A stretch of DNA of 64,000 nucleotides from assembly GCA_963677185.1 (NCBI GenBank), contig OY781889.1, forward strand, positions 558,001-622,000, in the 5' to 3' direction. The stretch comes from G963677185 sp963677185. GTDB lineage: Bacteria; Bacillota; Syntrophomonadia; Syntrophomonadales; Syntrophomonadaceae. The notes below the pieces were generated by a model. That model was not told where the DNA came from and searched no databases. It saw only the letters and a program-made list of their open reading frames with translations. Of this stretch, positions 9,233-18,099 are shown piece by piece. Position 1 is the stretch's first letter. Every line of letters starts with the position of its first letter. The translations under genes were made by a program, and so were the position numbers.

Positions 9233-9937
9233 ATGAATAAAAAGACCCTGGTTTGCATTCTGGCGGTATTGATGGGCTTAACGGTGCTGCTTCCAGTCAG
9301 CAGCGCTGAAAGCATTGTCACCGAGATCACCGCACAACTCAACAACTCGTTTACTGTTATATGGGACGGCGAAGAATTCGTTCCTAAAGATGCCAGCGGC
9401 AATGTCATCGCTCCCATCGTCTATCAAGACCGCGTGTACATTCCTTTGCGCTCCTTCGGCGAACAATCTGGAGCTGCCGTAAGCTGGGACCCGGCTACGC
9501 GTGTTGCCACCATTACAAGTGCGGAAGTGCCCGCAACTGAACCAACAATAGATACTACTCCCGTTGTTTCGCCTACAAGCTATTCTCTGATTAAAGACAT
9601 CCTCCCGACAAAGTCCGGATCTGAATTGAGTTATGGAAGTGTTGACATATCTGGCAAACGTTATGATCCGGTGCTGTACAATTCAGTATTCCTGGAAACG
9701 GATGCCACCTGGCAGCTTGACAAGCGCTTTTCCAAGCTCAAGCTTACTGTTTCCAGCATAAGCTCAACCGATAAAGCCCAGGGAATATATGTTTTTAGTG
9801 ACGGGCAGGCTCTTTACAACTCTCCCCAGATTGATGCCGGCTCATTCCTCAAATATGAAACGGATATCTCAGACTGTAATCAACTGCGGATTGTATTGCT
9901 GCCTACAACAGTCCTGATTGACGTTCAGGTGGAATAG
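9233..9937 (+). CDS. Secreted stalk-domain protein with NPCBM-like C-terminus
   Basis: A 234-residue exported protein. The start at 9233 was chosen because AGGAGGT lies 9 bases upstream and the product then begins with a clear signal peptide (MNKKTLVC... to about residue 24, SSA). Residues about 38-95 form a copper-amine-oxidase-N (stalk) domain, recognisable from DRVYIPLRSFGEQSGAAVSWD. Residues about 115-234 resemble the NPCBM carbohydrate-binding fold (YDPVLYNSVFLETDATWQL, then GIYVFSDGQALYNS). Binding to wall or extracellular glycan is plausible but inferred. It is the first of three tandem, same-strand genes for small stalk-domain proteins with different C-termini. Confidence 0.85.
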   Translation: MNKKTLVCILAVLMGLTVLLPVSSAESIVTEITAQLNNSFTVIWDGEEFVPKDASGNVIAPIVYQDRVYIPLRSFGEQSGAAVSWDPATRVATITSAEVPATEPTIDTTPVVSPTSYSLIKDILPTKSGSELSYGSVDISGKRYDPVLYNSVFLETDATWQLDKRFSKLKLTVSSISSTDKAQGIYVFSDGQALYNSPQIDAGSFLKYETDISDCNQLRIVLLPTTVLIDVQVE

Positions 9938-9973
9938 ACCAAACGGCAACTAGAAGCAAAAGGAGTGGTTAAT

Positions 9974-10531
9974 TTGAAGCAACAGCATGTAGCCATCATC
10001 GTGATCAGCCTGATTATGCTTGTTCTGCCCCTGTCAACAAAGGCCGATGAATCAATCCGGGTTATGATCGATGGCAACTATGTCACTTTGAACAATCAGC
10101 CGCAGGTCATAAATAACAGTGTTTATCTGCCGCTCAGAGATCTGGCGGAAATCCTGGGCGCCGATGTACAATGGATTGAAGAGAGCAAAACCGCCGCAAT
10201 TATTAAGCCCACTGCTCCCACTGAACCAACGCTTCCAACCATTGTACTGAACGGGGAGAGCACTACCTGGCCTTATTGGTACGAAGATGAACAATTATAC
10301 ATGGAATACCACGATGCAGTAGCCATGATGGGATATTGCACTACTTCACGCGTTACTGTAATCAAATATTATACCTCTACAAATCGTTTTATTTTCAATG
10401 ATACTTCAATAGACTTAGGATATAAAATGCACGGGGATTACAAAACAATTAACGTTTCTTCTATCGACCGGAATATAAACTCAATCAGTTTTACCTTTGA
10501 CCCTGCAACCAGCAGTGTCATTTCAGATTAG
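9974..10531 (+). CDS. Small secreted stalk-domain protein
   Basis: An exported protein of 185 residues. The TTG at 9974 is preferred over the GTG at 9965, which lies inside the AAAGGAG ribosome site; the TTG sits 8 bases after that site. A signal peptide (about 1-25) precedes one copper-amine-oxidase-N domain (about 30-75; VYLPLRDLAEILGADVQWIEES). The C-terminal 100 residues are aromatic-rich and match nothing I recognise. It lies 36 bases after the preceding stalk gene, probably in one operon. Confidence 0.8.
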   Translation: MKQQHVAIIVISLIMLVLPLSTKADESIRVMIDGNYVTLNNQPQVINNSVYLPLRDLAEILGADVQWIEESKTAAIIKPTAPTEPTLPTIVLNGESTTWPYWYEDEQLYMEYHDAVAMMGYCTTSRVTVIKYYTSTNRFIFNDTSIDLGYKMHGDYKTINVSSIDRNINSISFTFDPATSSVISD

Positions 10532-10542
10532 AGGCTTCTTCC

Positions 10543-10568
10543 GGTAAGCGCGATATTGTTACCGCGCT
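10543..10568 (+). other. Two mutually exclusive short hairpins between stalk genes
   Basis: GGTAA (10543-10547) can pair with TTACC (10559-10563), while AGCGCG (10547-10552) can pair with CGCGCT (10563-10568). The two stems overlap and exclude each other. No T-tract follows, so termination is doubtful; partial operon polarity or processing is possible. Confidence 0.25.
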
Positions 10569-10608
10569 ATTTGGCAATTATCAATCATTGGGCAAAGGAG
10601 AGATGCAT

Positions 10609-11421
10609 ATGTTGCGGAAAAAATCTATTTTATTGCTGGCAGTATTATTAGTCAGCATATTTGTATGTCCATTTAGCCCGGCCCAGGCAGCCGATGAGCA
10701 AATTCGGGTATTTCTCGATGATACACAGTTGAAATTTGATTTTTATCCAATAACAAGGAATGACCGGGTTCTTGTAGGAATGAAGCCAGTCTTCGACGCT
10801 TTTGGAGCTGACTGCGAATGGACTCCCGAATTGCGCAAGATTACAGCTCACAAAGGCACTACTATGATGGAATTCTATATCGATAACCAGACTTACTGGA
10901 TTGACAGCGTTTCCTACACGGCCGATGTGGCCCCATTGGCTTATGCTGGTCACACTTATGTTCCTCTAGGACTTATCGCCAAGTGCTTCAAGTCTGATGC
11001 TTTTTGGAACACAGATTCCTGCACGGTTTTCATGTTTTCCGAGAATTACCAGCCACCTACAAACGCCTGGGGAGAAGCTGAACTTAATAATGACCGAGAA
11101 CACGCTAACAGTATCTACCTGGATCGCACAGCTCTGCCGACTTTCTCAGGACAAGGTGATGTGGACTATTTTAAACTCTGGGTGCACAAAGATGGAAATG
11201 TAGTAATTACAGTTAAAGGCCACAATGAAAACCAGTTGCCGGTATTCAAATTATATAACGAAATGTCGACTACACCCCTGGCCACCAGCGCTAAAGATGC
11301 TCAGGGCGTAGAGAGTGTTTCGCTCCGACTCCAACCAGGCATTTATTATGTTGCCGTCAGCAACCAGGCCACAATAGTGACTTCAGACTACTACACGCTG
11401 CTGGCAGCCAGTGCCAGGTAG
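10609..11421 (+). CDS. Secreted stalk-domain protein with PPC-like C-terminus
   Basis: A 270-residue exported protein. The ATG at 10609 is chosen over upstream codons because AAAGGAG lies 8 bases before it and the signal peptide (MLRKKSILLL... to AQA, about residue 26) then starts correctly. A copper-amine-oxidase-N domain covers about residues 30-145 (RVLVGMKPVFDAFGADCEW; HTYVPLGLIAKCF). Residues about 160-270 have the shape of a bacterial pre-peptidase C-terminal domain (GDVDYFKLWVHKDGNVVITV; LQPGIYYVAVSN). It is the last gene of the three-gene stalk cluster and faces a convergent TolC-like gene. Confidence 0.82.
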   Translation: MLRKKSILLLAVLLVSIFVCPFSPAQAADEQIRVFLDDTQLKFDFYPITRNDRVLVGMKPVFDAFGADCEWTPELRKITAHKGTTMMEFYIDNQTYWIDSVSYTADVAPLAYAGHTYVPLGLIAKCFKSDAFWNTDSCTVFMFSENYQPPTNAWGEAELNNDREHANSIYLDRTALPTFSGQGDVDYFKLWVHKDGNVVITVKGHNENQLPVFKLYNEMSTTPLATSAKDAQGVESVSLRLQPGIYYVAVSNQATIVTSDYYTLLAASAR

Positions 11422-11464
11422 GATAATTTCATAGGCAAGGAGACCAATTAAGCCATTTATAAAT

Positions 11465-11502
11465 GCGTAATGAATATAAGCCAGAATCAATATTCATTAC
11501 GC
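11465..11502. terminator. Hairpin 1 of the convergent terminator region
   Basis: GCGTAATGAATAT (11465-11477) and its exact complement (11490-11502) make a 13-bp stem with a 12-base loop. It lies between the plus-strand stalk operon and the minus-strand TolC-like gene. No strong T-tract is adjacent. Confidence 0.5.
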
Positions 11503-11503
11503 A

Positions 11504-11536
11504 AACAGGCTGCGAATTACTGTATCGCAGCCTGTT
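11504..11536. terminator. Hairpin 2, probable bidirectional terminator
   Basis: AACAGGCTGCGA (11504-11515) and TCGCAGCCTGTT (11525-11536) form a perfect 12-bp GC-rich stem with a 9-base loop. It is followed on the plus strand by a T-rich run (gtatatttatttc). Two stacked hairpins between convergent genes suit a two-way terminator. Confidence 0.7.
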
Positions 11537-11565
11537 GTATATTTATTTCAATATCGCGGCTCCCG

Positions 11566-12681
11566 TTACGAAGAAGAAGAGGCCGCCCAGGGTTTCTTGA
11601 AGGTATTAACCAGATTATTGTGGGACCATTTCAACTCGACCAGCTGTGCGTTATATGAATCCAGGGTATTTGTAGCCTTATCCAGATCCAAACGGGTGCT
11701 CATGCCCGCATCAAACATCGCCTGCTGTGTTCTGACCGCAATATCTGCTTGAACCGCTGCGTCCTGAAGGCTGGCGTACTGGTTTTCGATCTGTCTAATC
11801 GAATAATATACATTGCGCGTACTATTCGCGTATTGTTTCTTGGCAGCAGTGGCATCCAGTTTAGCCTGATCCACTTCGGCCTGCCGGGCCAAATACGGTT
11901 CATAAGATCCGGTGTATACCAACACATTCATTTGGTAGTCTTTCAAAGTTGCGGTCTGTTCTGCCAACCAAATATTGGGAGCGGTTTCAACCACACGGTT
12001 GACTTCCGATTCGAGGTCAGCAACATAAAGATTTTCGAAAGTGGTACCATCTGTTAGAACCGGCCGATCTTCTGCCCACAGGCCAACCAGTGGATTGAAA
12101 GCTGCATAAGCTCCATCTGCCACCTGTTTGGCAGTATCAAGAGTATTCGTGCTGGAGTCATAGGTTTTTTGGGCTGCTTCATACGCCAGCGAGCTGATCA
12201 TCCCAACCCGATATTTGACCTGGGCGATTCTATAATCACGTTCTGCCACCGTGGCATCAGATTTAGCTTTGGTTAATTTTGCCCGGGCAACCAGTACTGC
12301 TCCATACTTGGATGAAATACTGTTCGAAACCCGGTCTTCATTGCTCTGCAGGGTTTTTTTGCTCATCTGGTAGGTCAGTTCACTTGATAAGGCCGAATAA
12401 ACCTGCGCTTCAGATGTTGTGCCAACTCCAAGCGGGGCGGTATACGTATATCCGCTAAGAGTATATGCCGCATAATCTGACTGTTCAGAGGTCTTAATAA
12501 CATTTAATTGAGCGCTTTTATATGCCTCATCATTGGATAGAGCCAGGCTTATGGCCTTTTCCAGCGAGATCTCCGGAGTGGCAGGCACCTTGGACGTGCC
12601 CAGGGCCAGCGTACTTGTCGTAACGACAAAAAGCAGGCTCATACAAACTGCTATAATTAAACGAGATCTCCTCAAAATCAT
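11566..12681 (-). CDS. TolC-family outer-membrane-factor-like protein
   Basis: A 371-residue exported protein. The ATG at 12681 gives a signal peptide (MILRRSRLII... to about residue 28) and has GGGGA 6 bases upstream; a TTG 36 bases further up is less likely. The mature part is almost wholly helical and contains the two TolC repeats: IAQVKYRVGMISSLAYEAAQKTY in the first half and TQQAMFDAGMSTRLDLDKATN in the second, each with the family pattern of G-M-x-S followed by a helix. The length is short for TolC (usually above 420). It may be the exit or wall-spanning partner of the RND pump 4 kb away, but it is not in the same operon. Confidence 0.78.
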   Translation of the reverse strand: MILRRSRLIIAVCMSLLFVVTTSTLALGTSKVPATPEISLEKAISLALSNDEAYKSAQLNVIKTSEQSDYAAYTLSGYTYTAPLGVGTTSEAQVYSALSSELTYQMSKKTLQSNEDRVSNSISSKYGAVLVARAKLTKAKSDATVAERDYRIAQVKYRVGMISSLAYEAAQKTYDSSTNTLDTAKQVADGAYAAFNPLVGLWAEDRPVLTDGTTFENLYVADLESEVNRVVETAPNIWLAEQTATLKDYQMNVLVYTGSYEPYLARQAEVDQAKLDATAAKKQYANSTRNVYYSIRQIENQYASLQDAAVQADIAVRTQQAMFDAGMSTRLDLDKATNTLDSYNAQLVELKWSHNNLVNTFKKPWAASSSS

Positions 12682-12791
12682 TACTGTTCCCCACTTTCTT
12701 TCCGACTGATGAGTCAATTATAACTCTCAAAGCATATTAGTCAAGATCACACGTACATCAAAAGGCCCATTTCCGCTGAATTTATTAAACT

Positions 12792-14189
12792 TTAATATTC
12801 TATTTGCAGTTCGCATGATTGTGCTTCTGCATTCCAGGTTGCAGATCCTCCCATTGCTTCGGTTAAAAAGCGTACGGGCACCAGAATACTGCCTTCCATG
12901 ATCAGTGGTTCAACATCCATTGCAATTTCATCCCCATTAAATGTCAACAGTGGGCTCCCCACTGTGCACCTGGCACGACGGCCATCCCGCATAGTGAGTA
13001 TAGCAACACTATTTTCAGCATCCCATGCCACATGTTCACTATCGTTTGGTATTCCGAGTGCCAGGCCCAAATAACGCAAAGGGACCAGCAAACGGCCATT
13101 TTGGATTGTCGGGGCAATATTCACTGTAGTGGAGATCCCATTTATCGTCATTATTTTTGAACCAACCGTAAAGATACTTATATTGTCCACCACCAATTCC
13201 GGATTCTCATTTTCTATTGGAGGGTTAACGTCTGATATCGCGGCAGGAATTTTCTCTCCAATAACGGCCTCATCATCGCTCACTCCCTGGTCATCCCCAT
13301 CTATTGTCAGCATAATATTCCCGTCGCTGGCTTCGGGCTGAATATCAACGGTTATATTACTAATGAGTATGGAGGACAAACCGCTAAACACACTATTGGA
13401 ACCAACCCTGACCGAAATGGTTGAAAGTCCTTTGCTGTCAGTCGTTATATCCCCGACTACAATCGATGAGATCGCCCCGGTAGATGCAACCTCAGGCTTA
13501 TAAGCCCATTTCATCCCTTGAGGCAGCTTCATTGCAAAACTGGTTCCGGCTTTTATAGCCCCGGCAGAGTTTTCACTTATCTGAACCGAAGCCAATGACC
13601 GCTTTGGACCTGCTTCAACCCCGGGTTTCCCAGTGGCAGTAAGGCTGGTTCCGGCCCCGGTGCTGACGGCGCATAGAACAGGACTCGTCGATACAGAAAA
13701 ATCATTGGAACGGAATGTAACATATACATCCGAAGGATTGTTGATATCCACTGCGGTATTACCATGGAACTTAAAATCCAAAATGGAGCCATCTCCAGCT
13801 CCTATCTCCGTCACTGTCACGGTAAGCCTTTTCGCAGATGAATAGTCTGCATTGTATTCTACTGTCTTAATAGTATTGTTTGAGCTTAAATAATACGCGG
13901 GAATCTCAACAACATCGCTTATTAAAAAAGTCCCCGGATCGTTCGAAAACTGCACTCCGTCCGGCAGAGTAACCGTAATCTGGGTCCCGGTAACAATTCC
14001 TACGTCGGAATCATAGAGACGTACCGTGCCCAACTCACGATCCAATCCGAGAATACAATACGGCAGAGTAATTGCACTCCCTGTGGCCATAGCCTGAACC
14101 GGCGGAGCAAAGCAGCACATTGAAATCAGAAAGCTTAAACCAGCAATCATGATAAACGCGAGGTGTTTCTTGACCCTTTTACTCAACAT
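12792..14189 (-). CDS. Secreted stalk-domain protein, paralogue of the 751-residue neighbour
   Basis: A 465-residue exported protein. The ATG at 14189 is preferred because GGATGGAG lies just upstream and yields a basic signal-peptide N-terminus (MLSKRVKKH), cleaved near VQA-MATGSA. Two beta-domain repeats carry an LPxG signature (VTLPDGVQFSNDP near 65; MKLPQGMKWAYKPE near 220). The C-terminal 115 residues form a double copper-amine-oxidase-N domain (GRLLVPLRYLGLALGIPND; GSILVPVRFLTEAMGGSATW). The first mature residues and the C-terminal domain match the protein encoded next upstream, so the pair arose by duplication. A wall or surface-layer role is inferred. Confidence 0.82.
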   Translation of the reverse strand: MLSKRVKKHLAFIMIAGLSFLISMCCFAPPVQAMATGSAITLPYCILGLDRELGTVRLYDSDVGIVTGTQITVTLPDGVQFSNDPGTFLISDVVEIPAYYLSSNNTIKTVEYNADYSSAKRLTVTVTEIGAGDGSILDFKFHGNTAVDINNPSDVYVTFRSNDFSVSTSPVLCAVSTGAGTSLTATGKPGVEAGPKRSLASVQISENSAGAIKAGTSFAMKLPQGMKWAYKPEVASTGAISSIVVGDITTDSKGLSTISVRVGSNSVFSGLSSILISNITVDIQPEASDGNIMLTIDGDDQGVSDDEAVIGEKIPAAISDVNPPIENENPELVVDNISIFTVGSKIMTINGISTTVNIAPTIQNGRLLVPLRYLGLALGIPNDSEHVAWDAENSVAILTMRDGRRARCTVGSPLLTFNGDEIAMDVEPLIMEGSILVPVRFLTEAMGGSATWNAEAQSCELQIEY

Positions 14190-14326
14190 AATCTCCATCC
14201 TTTCTCACATATAATAACGAATCATTAGCTATAGAATACTGCATAATTATTTCTCATTATGGTAAGGATAATATGTATGAATGTGCCAGTCAAACCAGCT
14301 AACAATATTCTATATATATATAAGAA

Positions 14327-14354
14327 AGGGGCCTGGCGCATGCGCCAGGCCCCT
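14327..14354 (-). terminator. Strong terminator of the 751-residue surface protein
   Basis: A perfect 28-base palindrome, AGGGGCCTGGCGCA followed at once by its complement, lies 14 bases past the stop. Read on the minus strand it is followed by TTCTTATATATATA. It is the most GC-rich hairpin in the window, suggesting a highly expressed gene. Confidence 0.85.
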
Positions 14355-14368
14355 CTTAAAAACTTTAA

Positions 14369-16624
14369 CTAGATGGCGATGTTAACCAGAGCGGTTCCGG
14401 TAACTTGATCCCAGCCTACGCTGCCGCCCATGGCTTCGGTCAGGAAGCGAGCGGGCAGGAAGATGCGGCCATCGGATACGATAGGTTCAACATCCATCTG
14501 AGTTTCAACGCCGTCAAAGGTCAGAACTTTGCTGCCTACGCTGCATTTGGCTTCTTTGCCGGCAGCATTTACGAAGGTAGCGGTCTGGGTGGCGTCATCC
14601 CAAAGGATATGGGTTTCATCGTTCGGAATGCCGAGAGCGATGCCCAGGAATCTCTGCGGTACAAATACACGGCCGTCCTGTGCAAATACGGCAACGTCCA
14701 TTATCTTGGCCATGCCATTTACATAGTAAATGGTGGAGCCGAGAGTGAAGCTTCCGCTGTATTCAGCAACAGTTTCGGTCGGAGCAGGAGTTACACAGTT
14801 GGCAATATCACAGAATGCAGCTGTACGGTTCATTTCGTCGGTATCTCTGTCTCCAGCTTCATTGAGGAAGAAGGAGGTTCTGTCAAGACCCGTACCAGTG
14901 ATGTCAATTTCTAACGGACCTTCAGGTACAGTGCGGTCAGAAGTCAGGGATATGCCTGAAATAGTAATAACTGATGCAGTGGTACTGGAAGTCTTAACTG
15001 GAATAGTAACGATTGAACCGGACTTGTAAACATTCTGGGTGTCCAGTTTCAGGTTGCCGGTAGTAACTTCCACAGTAGGTTTAGCAGCCCATTTTACGCC
15101 GTCAGGCAGCTGCAGTTCGAGATAAGCAGTGTTGCTGCTGATGGAAGCCTTGATAGCTCCAGCGTTAGCTTCGGTGATTACCAGGTTAGAAGCTGCCTGG
15201 TTCTGCAGACCGATGATGATATCATTCAACGGATCAACAGTTGCGGTAACCGGAGCCTGGGCCTTGGCGATAATAGCAGTGCCTTCGGCAGTGGCAGTTC
15301 CGGATACGGTTACAACCACATCGCCTACTGCGCCATCAGCTTCAAGAGCAATCGTGCCATTCTTAAATTCGATTTCTGTGGCACTTGTGCTTCCTGTGGT
15401 AACAGTATAAGTTATTTTACGATCGTTTGTCTTCGCTACGGTATCATTAGGACGGGTAATGGTTATGCCACCTGACTTGACAGTAATAGTGGGAATGTCA
15501 ACCCATCTGGCGTTTTCAGGTAATTCGAAGGAAATGGAACGGTCTTCAATGAGTGAACCGCCAATGGTTTCCTTCAGGAAAATGCTGGCACACTTCACAT
15601 CATACAGACCATTATTGATAACCGGTGCTTCACTGGCGCTGACCGCGATAGTGTAGTCACCTTTTACGCCAATGGTGTAATCGCCATCGGTTACACTGGC
15701 AGCGGTGCCAGTAGATCTCAACTGTACAACAACGTCGCCATTTGCTACATCATCAGCAATGTCCACAAGAATATTGCTGATCATAATGAATCCAGCTGAT
15801 GTCGTTGCATTATATTGGTTAACTGTGAAGATCACTTTGCTGTTACCAGATGAGTCTTCGGTTGCTGCACTATGAGAAACACCCTGGAACGGAGCTGAAG
15901 ATGTGATATCACAATCGACAAAGGTCACGCCTTCAGGGAAAATTAATTCAAAAGTTGCACCCGATGCCATGGCGCCGGCTACGTTTTCCATAACTTCCAA
16001 ACCGCCGAGCACCTGATCATTGCCAGAAGCAACATTCAGTTTGTCCAGCACGGTATTGATAGTGCCAGCATTGCCAACTTTTGCGCACAGCACGGTCATG
16101 CCTACCGGAACAGAAGAGTTGTTGCTAGTGAAGCCTAAAAGAATGTCTCCTGAAGCAGAGACTGTGCACTTAGAAGCGCCAGCAGCATTGAACAGCAGTG
16201 AGAATCCTGCCACTTGATTCACATCATCATATGCATAACCGGCTACGTCCAATACCAGTAGTTTGCTAGTTGATGCGCTATTAATTGTGACTGTCATTGC
16301 AGTTAAAATGTTTTCTTTGCCACCAATATAAGCTGGTATATTAAGATAGCTTGCGCTACTGGCGACTGTTGGTGTATTAGCATATTCCACACCACTTGGT
16401 AAAATAACCTGGATCTGAGCGTTTTTCAATGCGGTACCAGCATCCTGTAAAGTAACAGTACCGAGAGTTTGTTCTGTTCCATTTGACAGAACGGTGGGAA
16501 CGGTAGTCGCTGAACCGGTTGCCATAGCGTCTGCTGCCTGAGGGGCCACGAAAATCGGGGCCAGCATTGACAGACAGAAAACCAGGGCCATCATTATTGA
16601 AACTGCTTTGTGGTTTCTAATCAT
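14369..16624 (-). CDS. Large secreted stalk-domain protein, candidate surface-layer component
   Basis: A 751-residue exported protein with a strong ribosome site (AGGAGGAAAAAC before ATG), a signal peptide (cleavage near ADA-MATGSA, about residue 34) and a strong terminator. Four repeated beta domains are marked by ILPSGVEYANTP, IFPEGVTFVDC, FELPENARWVDIP and QLPDGVKWAAKP. The C-terminal 125 residues form a double copper-amine-oxidase-N (stalk) domain (GRVFVPQRFLGIALGIPND; GRIFLPARFLTEAMGGSVGW). Composition is rich in Ala, Thr, Val and Gly and poor in Cys. Size, strong expression signals and repeats fit an abundant surface or S-layer-like protein, but no SLH domain or sortase motif is present. 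Confidence 0.83.
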   Translation of the reverse strand: MIRNHKAVSIMMALVFCLSMLAPIFVAPQAADAMATGSATTVPTVLSNGTEQTLGTVTLQDAGTALKNAQIQVILPSGVEYANTPTVASSASYLNIPAYIGGKENILTAMTVTINSASTSKLLVLDVAGYAYDDVNQVAGFSLLFNAAGASKCTVSASGDILLGFTSNNSSVPVGMTVLCAKVGNAGTINTVLDKLNVASGNDQVLGGLEVMENVAGAMASGATFELIFPEGVTFVDCDITSSAPFQGVSHSAATEDSSGNSKVIFTVNQYNATTSAGFIMISNILVDIADDVANGDVVVQLRSTGTAASVTDGDYTIGVKGDYTIAVSASEAPVINNGLYDVKCASIFLKETIGGSLIEDRSISFELPENARWVDIPTITVKSGGITITRPNDTVAKTNDRKITYTVTTGSTSATEIEFKNGTIALEADGAVGDVVVTVSGTATAEGTAIIAKAQAPVTATVDPLNDIIIGLQNQAASNLVITEANAGAIKASISSNTAYLELQLPDGVKWAAKPTVEVTTGNLKLDTQNVYKSGSIVTIPVKTSSTTASVITISGISLTSDRTVPEGPLEIDITGTGLDRTSFFLNEAGDRDTDEMNRTAAFCDIANCVTPAPTETVAEYSGSFTLGSTIYYVNGMAKIMDVAVFAQDGRVFVPQRFLGIALGIPNDETHILWDDATQTATFVNAAGKEAKCSVGSKVLTFDGVETQMDVEPIVSDGRIFLPARFLTEAMGGSVGWDQVTGTALVNIAI

Positions 16625-16815
16625 GTTTTTCCTCCTTGTTGATTTTGATGTAATCGATACAGGTGATCATGAATCTAACTAAACTTGCGCAACACCCCTT
16701 CCCAGCAGCTCCTTATTACAGATAATCAGCAGCACATAAAAAGTGCCGCCATCTTTACAATGGTTATTGTGTATGACGCCAAATACCATAACCAGGTTCC
16801 CGATTTCATATATTT

Positions 16816-17460
16816 CTATGGCGCCGGGACAAAATTGATATCGGCTGGAGGTTCAAGAAGAGAGTCGGATACAGCATTTACGTCGAGGTTTCTATATTCA
16901 TACCGGAAAAGTTTATCATTGCCTTTGCGATTTCCCTCCAGGGCCATCGGAAAACCCTTATCGGCCAGAATCCATATCTTGCCGCTGAATTTAGAACCTG
17001 GTAATTGCATGCCCGAAACTCTGAATAGAGAACAAGTAATATGGTCAATCTGCTCCTGCCCCTCGATTTGAGTATTGTCGCCCGTCAAGTTTTGCATTAC
17101 TTCCTGCGGCAGGGGAACATCCTGCGAAAACAGTGCATGATTCTGACTTTCGCCAATTTTTTGTACCGGATCGTATAGATAAGTATAATTATCTGTCAAA
17201 TTCACAATCTCTACCGTCTGAATTTCATCATTCTTGCCAAAAACTTCAAAGCGAATATTGCCTTCCTTATAGTACAGTTTGCCCTTCACTATATCACCGC
17301 CAACCTGTCGTTGAAAACTGCACGAGTAATTAGTTAGAGCTTCATTCCTGGCTTTCATGTTTTCAAGATCATCTAATTTAACCTGGTCTGAATTACAGCC
17401 CGAAGCAATTAATATAATTAAAGTCATTATTGCTCCTGACAAGATCATCAGGTTTTTCAT
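16816..17460 (-). CDS. LolA-like lipoprotein
   Basis: A 214-residue protein starting at 17460, where AAGGGGAG lies 8 bases upstream. The signal peptide ends in a lipobox (LIASGC, Cys22), so it is probably anchored to the outer face of the cytoplasmic membrane. The mature part has the LolA/LolB-like beta pattern: LTNYSCSFQRQ, GKLYYKEGNIRFEVFG, TYLYDPVQKIG and KIWILADKGFPMALEGN, as in sigma-factor regulator or lipoprotein-carrier domains. Such proteins bind acyl chains or lipoproteins; the actual partner is unknown. It is divergent from the TPR/Wzy operon. Confidence 0.72.
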   Translation of the reverse strand: MKNLMILSGAIMTLIILIASGCNSDQVKLDDLENMKARNEALTNYSCSFQRQVGGDIVKGKLYYKEGNIRFEVFGKNDEIQTVEIVNLTDNYTYLYDPVQKIGESQNHALFSQDVPLPQEVMQNLTGDNTQIEGQEQIDHITCSLFRVSGMQLPGSKFSGKIWILADKGFPMALEGNRKGNDKLFRYEYRNLDVNAVSDSLLEPPADINFVPAP

Positions 17461-17488
17461 GCAAACAACTCCCCTTGCAGAATTTTTA

Positions 17489-17497
17489 TGGTATAAT
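17489..17497 (+). promoter_or_regulatory. Extended -10 promoter of the TPR/Wzy operon
   Basis: TGGTATAAT at 17489-17497 is a consensus extended -10 element, about 95 bases before the first start codon. The -35 region is poor, which is tolerated by extended -10 promoters. Confidence 0.5.
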
Positions 17498-17592
17498 CCA
17501 CTCGGGTTATCATACTTGATTCCATAACATTTGCCAAGAAGAGACATATTCGTTTGATCCGAATATTTTACGATGCTCTCGCGGAGAAAAAT

Positions 17593-18087
17593 ATGAAAAA
17601 TTCTAATGAAATAGCTGCACGGCGAAACTGGGTTACGTTAGGCTTTTTGGTACTTCTCGGTCTATCGCTTATATACTCCTACAAGATTGCCGGTGAACAG
17701 GAGGCACTTTTTCAGCAAGACCGCGTATTTTACTATTCAGCCATGGACGCTGCACAAAAAAATGATTTCCCCAGAGCTCTTGAATTGATGCAGCATGTTT
17801 CCCCTTATTTCCAAAAATCATGGCTATATATATATTCGTTGGGCCATGTACAGTTCTCTGCCGGTCAATGGGAACAGGCGAACATAAACATGCAAAAAGC
17901 AGAAGATATTAGGCCAAATTTTCTATCAAATCCAGACTATCTAATTATTCGTGCATCAATTTTCGTTAAAATAAAAGACAAGGAATCAGCCTTATTATAT
18001 CTGGAACATGCACGTCAAATAGCCCAATCTGATACCCAAAACACACAAATAGATACGCTTTATATATCAGCCCGGGAACTACCGTAG
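17593..18087 (+). CDS. Membrane-anchored TPR-like protein next to the Wzy-type ligase
   Basis: A 164-residue protein with one N-terminal membrane helix (about 12-30) and helical repeats resembling TPRs (ALELMQHVSPYFQKSWLYIYSLGHVQFSAGQWEQA..., then ADIRPNF-type and ALLYLEHARQIAQ). The ATG at 17593 is chosen because GGAG lies 6 bases upstream; upstream in-frame TTG has no such site. It lies 12 bases before the O-antigen-ligase-like gene and is surely cotranscribed with it. TPR proteins often accompany or are fused to Wzy/WaaL proteins; a role in binding the ligase or glycan acceptor is inferred. Confidence 0.7.
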   Translation: MKNSNEIAARRNWVTLGFLVLLGLSLIYSYKIAGEQEALFQQDRVFYYSAMDAAQKNDFPRALELMQHVSPYFQKSWLYIYSLGHVQFSAGQWEQANINMQKAEDIRPNFLSNPDYLIIRASIFVKIKDKESALLYLEHARQIAQSDTQNTQIDTLYISARELP

Positions 18088-18099
18088 GAGGAAATCATT

